18,924 nucleotides of DNA from JACPIL01 sp964362365 (GTDB lineage Archaea > Nanobdellota > Nanobdellia > Woesearchaeales > GW2011-AR9): assembly GCA_964362365.1 (NCBI GenBank), contig CAYIEF010000019.1, positions 1 to 18,924 on the forward strand, written 5' to 3'. The position numbers and the translations under genes were made by a program. Shown here one piece after another: positions 1 to 6,777 of this stretch (positions within the stretch are counted from its first letter, which is position 1; each line of letters opens with the position of its first letter). The notes beneath the pieces were generated by a model that did not search any database, had not been told where the DNA came from, and saw only the letters and a program-made list of their open reading frames with translations.

Positions 1-16
1 AACTTACTAGTAAAGA

Positions 17-26
17 TTTATAAATA
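17..26 (+). promoter_or_regulatory. TATA box of the cold-shock gene
   Basis: TTTATAAATA is a near-ideal archaeal TATA element, identical to the box before the 5S gene at 2269-2278. Transcription would start about 25 nt downstream, near position 45-50. That leaves a leader of roughly 45-50 nt before the ATG at 95, unusually long for this window, where most genes look leaderless. Confidence 0.6.
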
Positions 27-77
27 AAGTGTGGTTCAAGCTATAAAAATAAAAGTAAACGGACATAGTCCGTATTC

Positions 78-83
78 AGGAGG
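78..83 (+). promoter_or_regulatory. Shine-Dalgarno site of the cold-shock gene
   Basis: AGGAGG lies 11 nt before the ATG at 95 and fixes that start. It is one of only a few strong Shine-Dalgarno sites in the window; the others are in the phosphonate cluster. Confidence 0.65.
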
Positions 84-94
84 AGTAAAGTAAA

Positions 95-361
95 ATGGAA
101 GGAACAGTAAAATGGTTTGATGGAAAAAAAGGATACGGGTTTATTGTATCAAGCGATGGTCAAGAATTCTTTGTCCATTTCACCGCAGTGCCTAAAGGAT
201 TGCGATTACGTGAAAATGATAAAGTTTCTTTCGATGCAGTTGATACTGAACGAGGGAAACAAGCTCAGAATGTTCAGTTGCTGGAGAAAGGTTCTGCACC
301 AGAACGCAGCATGCCTATGCGCAAAGATGCCGAAGAAGACGAGTACCAAGAAGCCACGTAA
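95..361 (+). CDS. Cold-shock-domain RNA-binding protein
   Basis: This 88-residue protein is a single cold-shock (OB-fold) domain. The first 65 residues carry the family signature: VKWFDGKKGYGFI at 5-17 includes the RNP1 motif, and FFVHF at 25-29 is RNP2. Family members bind single-stranded RNA or DNA and act as cytosolic RNA chaperones. The usual length is about 65-70 residues; the extra C-terminus (66-88) is charged and acidic at the end (EEDEYQE), probably disordered. The start is fixed by AGGAGG at 78-83, and a TATA box at 17-26 leaves a leader of roughly 45-50 nt in which regulation could act, as in other cold-shock genes (inference). The gene converges on the GDP-mannose fusion, with 50 nt between them, and seems functionally unrelated to the rest of the window. 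Confidence 0.93.
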   Translation: MEGTVKWFDGKKGYGFIVSSDGQEFFVHFTAVPKGLRLRENDKVSFDAVDTERGKQAQNVQLLEKGSAPERSMPMRKDAEEDEYQEAT

Positions 362-395
362 GGCTTTTTTTCTTTTATTATCTTTATTTTCTACT
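361..395 (+). terminator. T-rich termination region
   Basis: The stop codon of the cold-shock gene is followed by a run of seven T (365-371) and further T-rich blocks to about 395, with no strong hairpin. This is the usual form of an archaeal terminator. It lies in the short gap between two convergent genes. Confidence 0.5.
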
Positions 396-411
396 AATCT
401 TGTTTATGATC

Positions 412-2199
412 TTATAATCTACCAAAATCATCTTCGTATCTGGTAATGTCATTTTCATCAAAGCTGCCGAAGGCTATTTCTAATACTCTGACGGCTCCGC
501 TTTCTGAAGAGAGCCTATGCCTGGCTTCTTTTGGCACTACGATTTTATCTCCTTTTTTGAGATAGCGTTTTATTCCATTGATCTCAGCGACCACTCCATC
601 GTCTAAGGCAATCCACAATTCTTCGCGATGCTGGTGCGACTGCAGGGAAAGGCGTTGTCCTGGTTTGACTTCCAGAATCTTGACTGTACTCAGCTCATTA
701 GCAGTAAATTGTTCAAAATTACCCCAAGGCCTTTCAGTAGTAGAGATAGCATTAAGTATCTCCAGAGCGCGAAGATGTTGCAGAGTATCTTGAGGAGATT
801 TTACGGAAACACAATCAACAATTCTAGTCGCAGCAAAATCATTCCCTCCGGGATGAATCTTGTCTCCAAAAAATAAAATGCTGCTGAGCGGCAGATTATG
901 GTGCCGGGCAAAGGCTTTAATGCCCCATTCCTTGTCCAAGCCTTTTCGAGTGATGTCAATGGAAGTAGTCCCGCCGATCTTTAACTCATATCTGCTCTCA
1001 TCTAAATGCTGCTTGAGAAATTCTACCCACTTCTTGCGCTTTTCTCCGGAAGGATCGTAGCCTGCTTTCACTTCAGAAGGCGCATTTCTTCCGATTGCAG
1101 AAAGAGTGATCTGCGAATCACGGTCCTGGAGCTGGTCTTCTTCAGTGGTTAATGATTTTATATCGTAATGGGAGATCAATTTTTTGAAAGCAGCGATAAT
1201 TTCCTGTTTTTCTTCCGGCGTAAAAGAATAGTTGTAAATCTTGTTTACTTTTTCGTCTTCTACAATGGCATAATTAGTTCCGGTAGTTGCCAAGAGGTGA
1301 TGTTTTTCTCTTACTTTTGAAGAGATCATCTTTCTAAGATCTTCATGTTTAGTGCCGCTGATGAAGGCAAATTCATATCCACGTGTAATCATCCTGGAGA
1401 TCTGTTCCGCCATTTCTGAGGAGATGATTTGACAACTATCGCAGACAGTATCATCGACGTCAGCAATAATCACTTTTTTTTCTTTGAAATGTATGTTCGG
1501 GGTAAAGAAAGCGTTAGCGTGATCATATTTTTCTACCGTATCGGTAGGAAACCATTGGCCTTGGTGGATGAAGGCGGCGATTTTTCCTAAAGGAGCAAGC
1601 TTTTCAAAGCAATCTTTTTCTATGGAAGATTTTCCTTCGGGAAGCAAATCCAGGCAAGAAGGATCGATGATAAAGGCTCCGGCATTGATTAAAGTAGAAG
1701 GGGCTTCTTCTCTTTTTGGTTTTTCTACAAAAGTAATGATCTTGTTTTTTTCCAATTTAGCTACGCCGAAATTTTCCACATCTTCTCTGGGAGTGAGCGC
1801 CATGATGAGCGGGGCTCCAGTAGATAAGTATTCCTGTTCCATGCGGGAGAAATTGACATCCATCAAATTGTCTCCCCAGACCAAGAAAAATGGTTGCTTA
1901 AGATATTTTGAAGCTGACTTGACAGCTCCGCCAGTCCCTAACGGTTCGGTTTCCAGAGCATAGGATATTGATACGCCCAGAGAACTTCCATCGCCGAAAT
2001 ATTCCTGCACCTGCTCAGCCTTATACCCGATGGAGATGATGATGTTCTTGATTCCGTGCTTTTTGAGGTCCCTGATAACATGTTCGATGATAGGTTTGCC
2101 ACGGATGGGCAGAAGCGGTTTTGGGGTGTTATCTGTAAGGGGCCTGAGCCTGGTCCCTAAGCCGCCGGCAACAATAATAGCTGTGTCCAAAACCATCAT
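412..2199 (-). CDS. Trifunctional GDP-mannose enzyme: nucleotidyltransferase + PMM2-type phosphomannomutase + cupin phosphomannose isomerase
   Basis: Three domains are visible in 595 residues. Residues 1-235 form a sugar-1-phosphate nucleotidyltransferase: GGLGTRLRPLT 12-22, Lys27, GDN 109-111, EKP 159-161 and WFPTDT 216-221. Residues 240-482 resemble eukaryotic phosphomannomutase (PMM1/PMM2, HAD fold): DVDDT 247-251 with the nucleophile Asp, SGT at 281-283, SAIGRN 367-372, IGGTTSIDI 408-416 and GDKIHPGGND 445-454, very close to the human PMM2 motif. Residues 488-595 form a cupin like type II mannose-6-phosphate isomerase: RPWG 490-493 and a metal-binding QSHQHREELW at 520-529. The three activities would take fructose-6-phosphate through mannose-6-P and mannose-1-P to GDP-mannose in one cytosolic protein. 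GMP-PMI fusions are common in bacteria; a PMM2-type domain between them is unusual. The start has two adjacent ATGs, with a TATA-like box at 2226-2234 giving a very short leader. Domain assignment is firm; substrate specificity of each is inferred. Confidence 0.85.
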   Translation of the reverse strand: MMVLDTAIIVAGGLGTRLRPLTDNTPKPLLPIRGKPIIEHVIRDLKKHGIKNIIISIGYKAEQVQEYFGDGSSLGVSISYALETEPLGTGGAVKSASKYLKQPFFLVWGDNLMDVNFSRMEQEYLSTGAPLIMALTPREDVENFGVAKLEKNKIITFVEKPKREEAPSTLINAGAFIIDPSCLDLLPEGKSSIEKDCFEKLAPLGKIAAFIHQGQWFPTDTVEKYDHANAFFTPNIHFKEKKVIIADVDDTVCDSCQIISSEMAEQISRMITRGYEFAFISGTKHEDLRKMISSKVREKHHLLATTGTNYAIVEDEKVNKIYNYSFTPEEKQEIIAAFKKLISHYDIKSLTTEEDQLQDRDSQITLSAIGRNAPSEVKAGYDPSGEKRKKWVEFLKQHLDESRYELKIGGTTSIDITRKGLDKEWGIKAFARHHNLPLSSILFFGDKIHPGGNDFAATRIVDCVSVKSPQDTLQHLRALEILNAISTTERPWGNFEQFTANELSTVKILEVKPGQRLSLQSHQHREELWIALDDGVVAEINGIKRYLKKGDKIVVPKEARHRLSSESGAVRVLEIAFGSFDENDITRYEDDFGRL

Positions 2200-2225
2200 T
2201 TTTGAGAATAAGGATTAGAATTGTT

Positions 2226-2234
2226 TTTTAAATA
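2226..2234 (-). promoter_or_regulatory. TATA-like box of the GDP-mannose fusion gene
   Basis: On the minus strand this reads TATTTAAAA and lies about 31 nt before the ATG at 2199, implying a leader of only a few bases. It stands back to back with the 5S promoter at 2269-2278. Confidence 0.45.
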
Positions 2235-2268
2235 GTTATGAAAAAGGAATCCTAAATCTGCAGAAATG

Positions 2269-2278
2269 TTTATAAATA
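2269..2278 (+). promoter_or_regulatory. TATA box of the 5S rRNA gene
   Basis: TTTATAAATA is centred 25 nt before the first base of the 5S gene at 2299, exactly the archaeal promoter distance. It shows that the 5S gene is transcribed on its own rather than from an rRNA operon. Confidence 0.75.
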
Positions 2279-2298
2279 AGCGCTTAATCGAATCTATC

Positions 2299-2410
<112 letters not shown>

Positions 2411-2572
2411 CTAAACATTTTTTGCGCCTAAGCGAAAAAAGGTTTATCAAAATCCTGTCAAGTGGAATTTCACTGCGTTCAATTCCACGAGCAATCCACT
2501 AATCAACTAATGTCGTAGGGTTGAGCAAAGCGAATACCCTACTTGAGTACGACTCGCCTAGTGTAACTGGCT
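2411..2572. repeat. Hairpin-rich segment between two copies of the 5S 3' end
   Basis: No convincing gene is visible here. Three inverted repeats lie in 162 bp. The first is T6 (2418-2423) with A6 (2435-2440) enclosing CGC/GCG with one bulge. The second is GTGGAATT (2462-2469) with AATTCCAC (2481-2488). The third is GTAGGGT (2515-2521) with ACCCTAC (2536-2542), which competes with GTCGTA (2512-2517) pairing to TACGAC (2548-2553). The first may end 5S transcription. The segment is bounded by a 23-bp direct repeat, so it may be a small inserted element or the remains of a duplicated 5S gene. Confidence 0.55.
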
Positions 2573-2595
2573 GCAGGAATCCCGGTAAGCTGTCC
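2573..2595 (+). repeat. Second copy of the 5S rRNA 3' end
   Basis: This 23-nt stretch matches 2388-2410, the end of the 5S gene, with a single A/G difference at 2575 versus 2390. The bases before it match the 5S body only weakly, so it is a fragment and not a second gene. It is followed at once by a T-rich, TATA-containing stretch (2596-2610) leading to the kinase gene. Confidence 0.85.
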
Positions 2596-2621
2596 TTCTT
2601 TTTATATCTTGATTTAGTGCA

Positions 2622-3689
2622 ATGAAATATACAAATCCGAATCCTTTTAATCATGGAACAACTTCTATAACTTATATTCCCGTCACCGCAGCAGAGGTTA
2701 AAGATCTATCTTTTATTGTGAAGCGCGGTTGGAATATTGATATTGATTCAATACAAAAATTATCTGCTGGTACAGACAAAAATAGCAATAATTTTAGGGT
2801 TGATTCTTCATCAGGCAGTTATGTATTAAAGTGGAGTCATATCGATGATCCGCTGGTGCGACGATTAGTTAATGAAGTGATTGCATATAGCGGTATTAAA
2901 GGAATTAAAATTTCACCGCCACTTCCTACTGTCTCTGATAGAAATTCTTTTTTCAGCAATCATCAAGGATTATTTTGTCTTTATGATTTTATTCAAGGCG
3001 AACATTTCGATGGCTCTCGAGCAGAGCTGGTAAACGTGGCTCAAGAAACGGCATATTTACATAAAGCATTGGAAATTATCCCTGCATATCTTCAAGATGA
3101 AGCCAGGAGATTAAAAAAGCCATTGGTAAAACATAATAGGGAATTATTGGAAAGAATATTTCAAACCATAAATCCATTAGAAGAAAAAACAGATTTAGAT
3201 TTGAGGATTATGCAAGATAGCGATGAAATCAATGAATATTCTAAACAGGTAAGCGCTTCTCGTTTGGATGCTCTTCCCCTTCAAGTGATACATCATGATT
3301 TGCATCCGCATAATGTTTTGTTTGATTCCCATTCAAAAAAAGTTTTAGCTCTGCTTGATTTTGATCCAATCAGATATTCCCAAAAAGTAAGAGACGTCAG
3401 CTTTGCGATGCATCGCTTTGCCAGAACCTATGGGGAACATACAGAAAGAAAGTTAGATACGGAAAGTGATATGCCTGAAAGAGCTCAAGATTTTTTAAAC
3501 ACATATGTAACCATAAATTCTTTATCTGATAAAGAAATAAAAGCTCTACCATTAGCTATCCAAGATGATGCCTTACACAGAATCATCAATATTTTAAATC
3601 AACTTTATATCAATAAAGATCCAAGCTGGAGTTTTGACCTTTCTAAACAGCTTACCATTCTCAGAGAAGGCGCCCTTTTTTCATTTTAA
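2622..3689 (+). CDS. APH-fold phosphotransferase (small-molecule kinase)
   Basis: This 355-residue cytosolic protein has the aminoglycoside-phosphotransferase/choline-kinase fold. Visible landmarks are YVLKW at 67-71 with the ATP-binding Lys70, the Brenner-type catalytic motif HHDLHPHNVLF at 224-234 (Asp226 as base, Asn231 as metal ligand) and DFD at 246-248 as the metal-binding DFG equivalent. The family includes aminoglycoside, homoserine, choline, N-acetylhexosamine and anomeric MurNAc kinases, so the substrate cannot be read from sequence. The next gene, 58 nt downstream, is a sugar-1-phosphate nucleotidyltransferase. A sugar kinase acting at C1 (like AmgK or NahK) or a LicA-like choline kinase would both fit, the former better because a UDP-sugar operon follows. 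A TATA-like TTTATATC at 2601-2608 is slightly close to the ATG; translation is probably leaderless. Drug resistance is not suggested by the context. Confidence 0.8.
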   Translation: MKYTNPNPFNHGTTSITYIPVTAAEVKDLSFIVKRGWNIDIDSIQKLSAGTDKNSNNFRVDSSSGSYVLKWSHIDDPLVRRLVNEVIAYSGIKGIKISPPLPTVSDRNSFFSNHQGLFCLYDFIQGEHFDGSRAELVNVAQETAYLHKALEIIPAYLQDEARRLKKPLVKHNRELLERIFQTINPLEEKTDLDLRIMQDSDEINEYSKQVSASRLDALPLQVIHHDLHPHNVLFDSHSKKVLALLDFDPIRYSQKVRDVSFAMHRFARTYGEHTERKLDTESDMPERAQDFLNTYVTINSLSDKEIKALPLAIQDDALHRIINILNQLYINKDPSWSFDLSKQLTILREGALFSF

Positions 3690-3747
3690 AATCAAATAAA
3701 ATTCCTCTTCCACAACCCTTTTAAAGCATTTTCCTTTGTTTTTCTTC

Positions 3748-4479
3748 ATGGATGTCTTGATACTTGCGGCAGGATACGCAACACGTCTTTATCCTCTTAC
3801 TGAGAATCTTCCTAAGCCTTTACTCAAAGTTGGGAATAGGACTATAATTGAGCATATCCTTTCTAAATTGGAAGCCGTGAAAGAGATTGAACAAGTTTAT
3901 GTAGTCACTAATGACAAGTTTTATCCTTTTTTTGTAGATTGGAGCAAGAAGGTTACATCTCCTTTCAAATTGAAGATTTTAAATGACGGCACTATAAGCA
4001 ATGAAGATCGCTTAGGAGCGGTTGGAGATATCCATTTTGTGATTGAACAGGAAAAAATAACAGATGATTTGTTAGTTATTGCCGGAGACAATTTGTTTGG
4101 CTTTTCGTTGATAGATTTTGTTGATTTTTTCAATCAAAAGAAATCCTCTATAGTTGCTTTTCATGATTTAAAGGATAAGGAAAAAGTAAAAGGGAAGTAC
4201 GGAGTTGGAATGCTTGATGGAACTAAAATAACTGATTTTGAAGAGAAACCACTGGAGCCGAAAAGCAGCCTGGCCAGTACTTTTTGTTATCTTTTTCCCA
4301 AGGATCTTCTTCCGCATATTCAATCATATGTTAAGGCGGGAAAAGTAGATAACGGTGGTGACTTAATACGATGGCTTGCGGTCGGAGATCAAGTGCATGC
4401 TTTTGTTTTTGATGGACATTGGTTCGATGTAGGAACATTTGAATCGTTAGAAGAAGCACAGAAGGTGTATAAACAATGA
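3748..4479 (+). CDS. Sugar-1-phosphate nucleotidyltransferase (probable UDP-sugar pyrophosphorylase)
   Basis: The 243-residue protein is a one-domain Rossmann-type nucleotidyltransferase: LAAGYATRLYPLT at 6-18 (GYATR where the family usually has GxGTR), Lys23, GDN 113-115 with the metal-binding Asp, EKP 166-168 and WFDVGT 225-230. It has no hexapeptide domain. It would join NTP and a sugar-1-phosphate to give NDP-sugar and pyrophosphate. The next two genes use UDP-glucose, so glucose-1-phosphate uridylyltransferase activity is likely; a dTTP- or CTP-using (LicC-like) enzyme is the alternative. I chose the ATG at 3748 over an in-frame TTG four codons earlier, because a TTTTAAAG box about 25 nt upstream points to a leaderless start there. 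Its stop overlaps the next start as ATGA, so the two are cotranslated. Confidence 0.85.
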   Translation: MDVLILAAGYATRLYPLTENLPKPLLKVGNRTIIEHILSKLEAVKEIEQVYVVTNDKFYPFFVDWSKKVTSPFKLKILNDGTISNEDRLGAVGDIHFVIEQEKITDDLLVIAGDNLFGFSLIDFVDFFNQKKSSIVAFHDLKDKEKVKGKYGVGMLDGTKITDFEEKPLEPKSSLASTFCYLFPKDLLPHIQSYVKAGKVDNGGDLIRWLAVGDQVHAFVFDGHWFDVGTFESLEEAQKVYKQ

Positions 4480-5783
4480 ATATTACGGTATTTGGAGTAG
4501 GATATGTTGGTCTAACCACGGGGGCATGTTTGGCTAATCTGGGACATACTGTTCTTTGCGTTGATGTAGATGAAGGCAAAATTGCTCTTTTACAAAAAGG
4601 AAAAGTTCCTTTTTATGAACCGGGTTTACAAGAACTCATGAATCAAAATGTAAAGAAGGGAAAGTTGAATTTTGGAACTTCAGCGGAAGAGGGAGTACGA
4701 TTTGGAGAAGTAATATTTAACTGTGTTGGTACGCCGAGCAGAGATGATGGTTCTGCGAATTTAGAATTTGTATTTTCGGTAGCTAAGATAGTTGGACAAC
4801 ATATCGATAGTTACAAAGTGGTGGTCAATAAAAGTACCGTGCCGCCAGGAACAGCTCTGCGAACAACAGAAATTATTTCAGAGAACAATAAAAATAAGGT
4901 TCCATTTGATGTGGTCTCGAATCCTGAATTCTTGCGTGAAGGAAATGCAGTTAGGGCTTTCAATTATCCAGATAAGATCGTAATCGGAACAGATTCTGAA
5001 AAAGCTCTTTCGATCATGAGAAAAGTGTATTCAGGGAGATTGCGAACGTATTTACCTATCGTAGAAACCGACTGGGAGACTGCCGAATTGATTAAATATG
5101 CTAATAATTCTTTTTTAGCGACTAAAATTTCTTTCATCAATGAGATCGCCAATATTTGTGATCGTACAGGTGCAGATATAAAGATTATTGCCATGGCTTT
5201 AGGCCTTGATTACCGCATTTCTCCAAGATTCCTTAACCCTGGGGTAGGCTATGGCGGCAGTTGTTTTCCTAAAGACGTGAAAGCGTTGATAAAAACTGCA
5301 CATGAAAAAGGGTATCATGCCAAGCTTCTGGAGGAAGTAGATGCTTTAAATGAACGGCAAAAAAAATTAATAGTTGCTAAAATAAAAGAGCGGTTTAACC
5401 ATAACCTGAAAGGAAAATCATTTGGTGTTTTAGGGCTTTCCTTTAAGCCAAAAACTAATGACATGCGGGAAGCACCTTCTATCAACATCATCAATGAACT
5501 GCTTGCGCATGGAGCCTCGCTGAGAGTTTATGATCCCTGCGCCATGGAAGATGCGAAGAAAATATTTAATGATAAAATTGTATATTGTAGTTCAGCTGAG
5601 GAAGCTGCACAGAATAGCAGTGGTCTTATCTTAGTGACAGAATGGGATGAGTTCAGAGGTCTTAGTTTTAGCGAATTAGGGAAAGTGATGAAAGAGAAAA
5701 TCATCTTTGACGGAAGAAATGTCTATGAGCCTGAATTAGTTAAGGATGAAGGGTTTGATTACATCGGCATGGGCAGGAAGTAA
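4476..5783 (+). CDS. ugd: UDP-glucose 6-dehydrogenase
   Basis: This 435-residue enzyme oxidises UDP-glucose (or a related UDP-hexose) to the uronic acid with two NAD+. The N-terminal NAD-binding fold has FGVGYVG at 6-12 and Asp30 at the end of strand 2. STVPPGT lies at 120-126 and the substrate/helix region NPEFLREG at 149-156. The active-site motif GYGGSCFPKD at 258-267 contains the catalytic Cys263 and Lys266. The C-terminal UDP-binding domain includes GLSFKPKTNDMREAPS (about 325-340). Length and motifs are complete for the UDP-glucose/GDP-mannose dehydrogenase family; UDP-glucose is favoured over GDP-mannose or UDP-ManNAc by the operon context. It overlaps the nucleotidyltransferase by 4 nt and galE starts 15 nt after it, so the three form one operon supplying UDP-glucuronate and UDP-galactose for surface glycans. 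Confidence 0.92.
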   Translation: MNITVFGVGYVGLTTGACLANLGHTVLCVDVDEGKIALLQKGKVPFYEPGLQELMNQNVKKGKLNFGTSAEEGVRFGEVIFNCVGTPSRDDGSANLEFVFSVAKIVGQHIDSYKVVVNKSTVPPGTALRTTEIISENNKNKVPFDVVSNPEFLREGNAVRAFNYPDKIVIGTDSEKALSIMRKVYSGRLRTYLPIVETDWETAELIKYANNSFLATKISFINEIANICDRTGADIKIIAMALGLDYRISPRFLNPGVGYGGSCFPKDVKALIKTAHEKGYHAKLLEEVDALNERQKKLIVAKIKERFNHNLKGKSFGVLGLSFKPKTNDMREAPSINIINELLAHGASLRVYDPCAMEDAKKIFNDKIVYCSSAEEAAQNSSGLILVTEWDEFRGLSFSELGKVMKEKIIFDGRNVYEPELVKDEGFDYIGMGRK

Positions 5784-5798
5784 TTATTATTTTTAAAA

Positions 5799-6764
5799 AT
5801 GAATATCTTAGTGACTGGCGGAGCAGGGTATATAGGTTCTCATGTAGTCCATTATCTTGTCGAAAAAGGCCATAATCCAGTTGTAATAGACAAAAAATCT
5901 CATGCACATACTCTTTTTTCTGAAGCTAATATTAAGGAAAGCGTGAAAGTTATTAATGGCGATCTGGGAGACAGAAAGTTCTTGGATACCGTCTTCAAGG
6001 AGCATCATTTTGACGCGGTGCTTCACTTCGCTGGTTCCATAGAAGCTGGAGAATCAATGAAAAATCCTTCTGCTTTCTTTCATAATAACGTAGTAAACGG
6101 CATACATCTTCTTGATGCCATGGTTAAGCATGAGGTAAAGAAAATTATCTTTTCTTCTTCCGCAGCAGTATATCAAGCTAAGAACGGGCCGCTCAGTGAA
6201 TCAGATCTCCTTGCTCCTGAAAATTTTTACGGAGAAACGAAATTAAAATTCGAAAAACTTCTGCAATGGTATAATAAAATCCATGGCCTTAAATCAGTTT
6301 CTCTGCGTTACTTTAATGCTAGTGGAGCCGGTTATCATTTGGGTGAAGTTCACGATCCGGAAACCCATCTCATCCCTCTTATTTTACAAGCAGCCATGGG
6401 GAGGAGAGATCACCTTAAGATATTTGGCTCAACCTATCCTACCCCTGATGGAACATGTGTTCGAGATTACATCCACGTACTCGATCTTGCTCGCGCGCAT
6501 CTTCTGGCCTTAGAAAAAATCGGGGAAACTCCACAGGTTTACAACGTTGGAACTGGGAAGGGATATTCTGTTCGTGAAATCATTAAAATTGCCGAAGAAG
6601 TTACTGGGAAGAAAGTTTCGACAATTGAAGCTCAGCCGAGAGAAGGCGATCCTGCTTTCCTGGTAGCAGATCCTAGTGGGATACAAAAAGACTGGGGCTG
6701 GAAGGCTGAATACGACATCAGAGATATCATCAAGAGTGCCTGGGAATTTCATAAAAGAAATTAA
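5799..6764 (+). CDS. galE: UDP-glucose 4-epimerase
   Basis: The 321-residue protein is an extended short-chain dehydrogenase: GGAGYIG 7-13 binds NAD, NGDLGD 53-58, SSSAAVYQ 119-126 holds the catalytic Ser, and the YxxxK pair is Tyr144 and Lys148. RYFNASGA at 170-177 and DGTCVRDYIHV at 217-227 are the classic GalE substrate-domain motifs. It interconverts UDP-glucose and UDP-galactose, or the N-acetylated forms, with enzyme-bound NAD in the cytosol. It is slightly shorter than E. coli GalE (338). It is the last gene of the nucleotide-sugar operon and ends 13 nt from the stop of the convergent surface-protein gene. The epimerase fold is certain; a 4-epimerase acting on another UDP-sugar remains possible. 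Confidence 0.92.
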   Translation: MNILVTGGAGYIGSHVVHYLVEKGHNPVVIDKKSHAHTLFSEANIKESVKVINGDLGDRKFLDTVFKEHHFDAVLHFAGSIEAGESMKNPSAFFHNNVVNGIHLLDAMVKHEVKKIIFSSSAAVYQAKNGPLSESDLLAPENFYGETKLKFEKLLQWYNKIHGLKSVSLRYFNASGAGYHLGEVHDPETHLIPLILQAAMGRRDHLKIFGSTYPTPDGTCVRDYIHVLDLARAHLLALEKIGETPQVYNVGTGKGYSVREIIKIAEEVTGKKVSTIEAQPREGDPAFLVADPSGIQKDWGWKAEYDIRDIIKSAWEFHKRN

Positions 6765-6777
6765 TGATCTTAAGTAA

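Noticed and set aside
1568..1963. Plus-strand open frame of 131 codons inside the GDP-mannose gene
   Set aside because: It is antisense to strongly conserved motifs of the nucleotidyltransferase domain and matches no family.
2411..2572. CRISPR array
   Set aside because: Palindromes are present but there are no regularly spaced identical repeats and no cas genes in the window.
2573..2595. A second functional 5S rRNA gene
   Set aside because: Only the last 23 nt match; helix I cannot form and the central loop sequence is missing.
2622..3689. Aminoglycoside resistance gene
   Set aside because: The APH fold is shared by many metabolic kinases and the neighbours are nucleotide-sugar genes; nothing suggests resistance.
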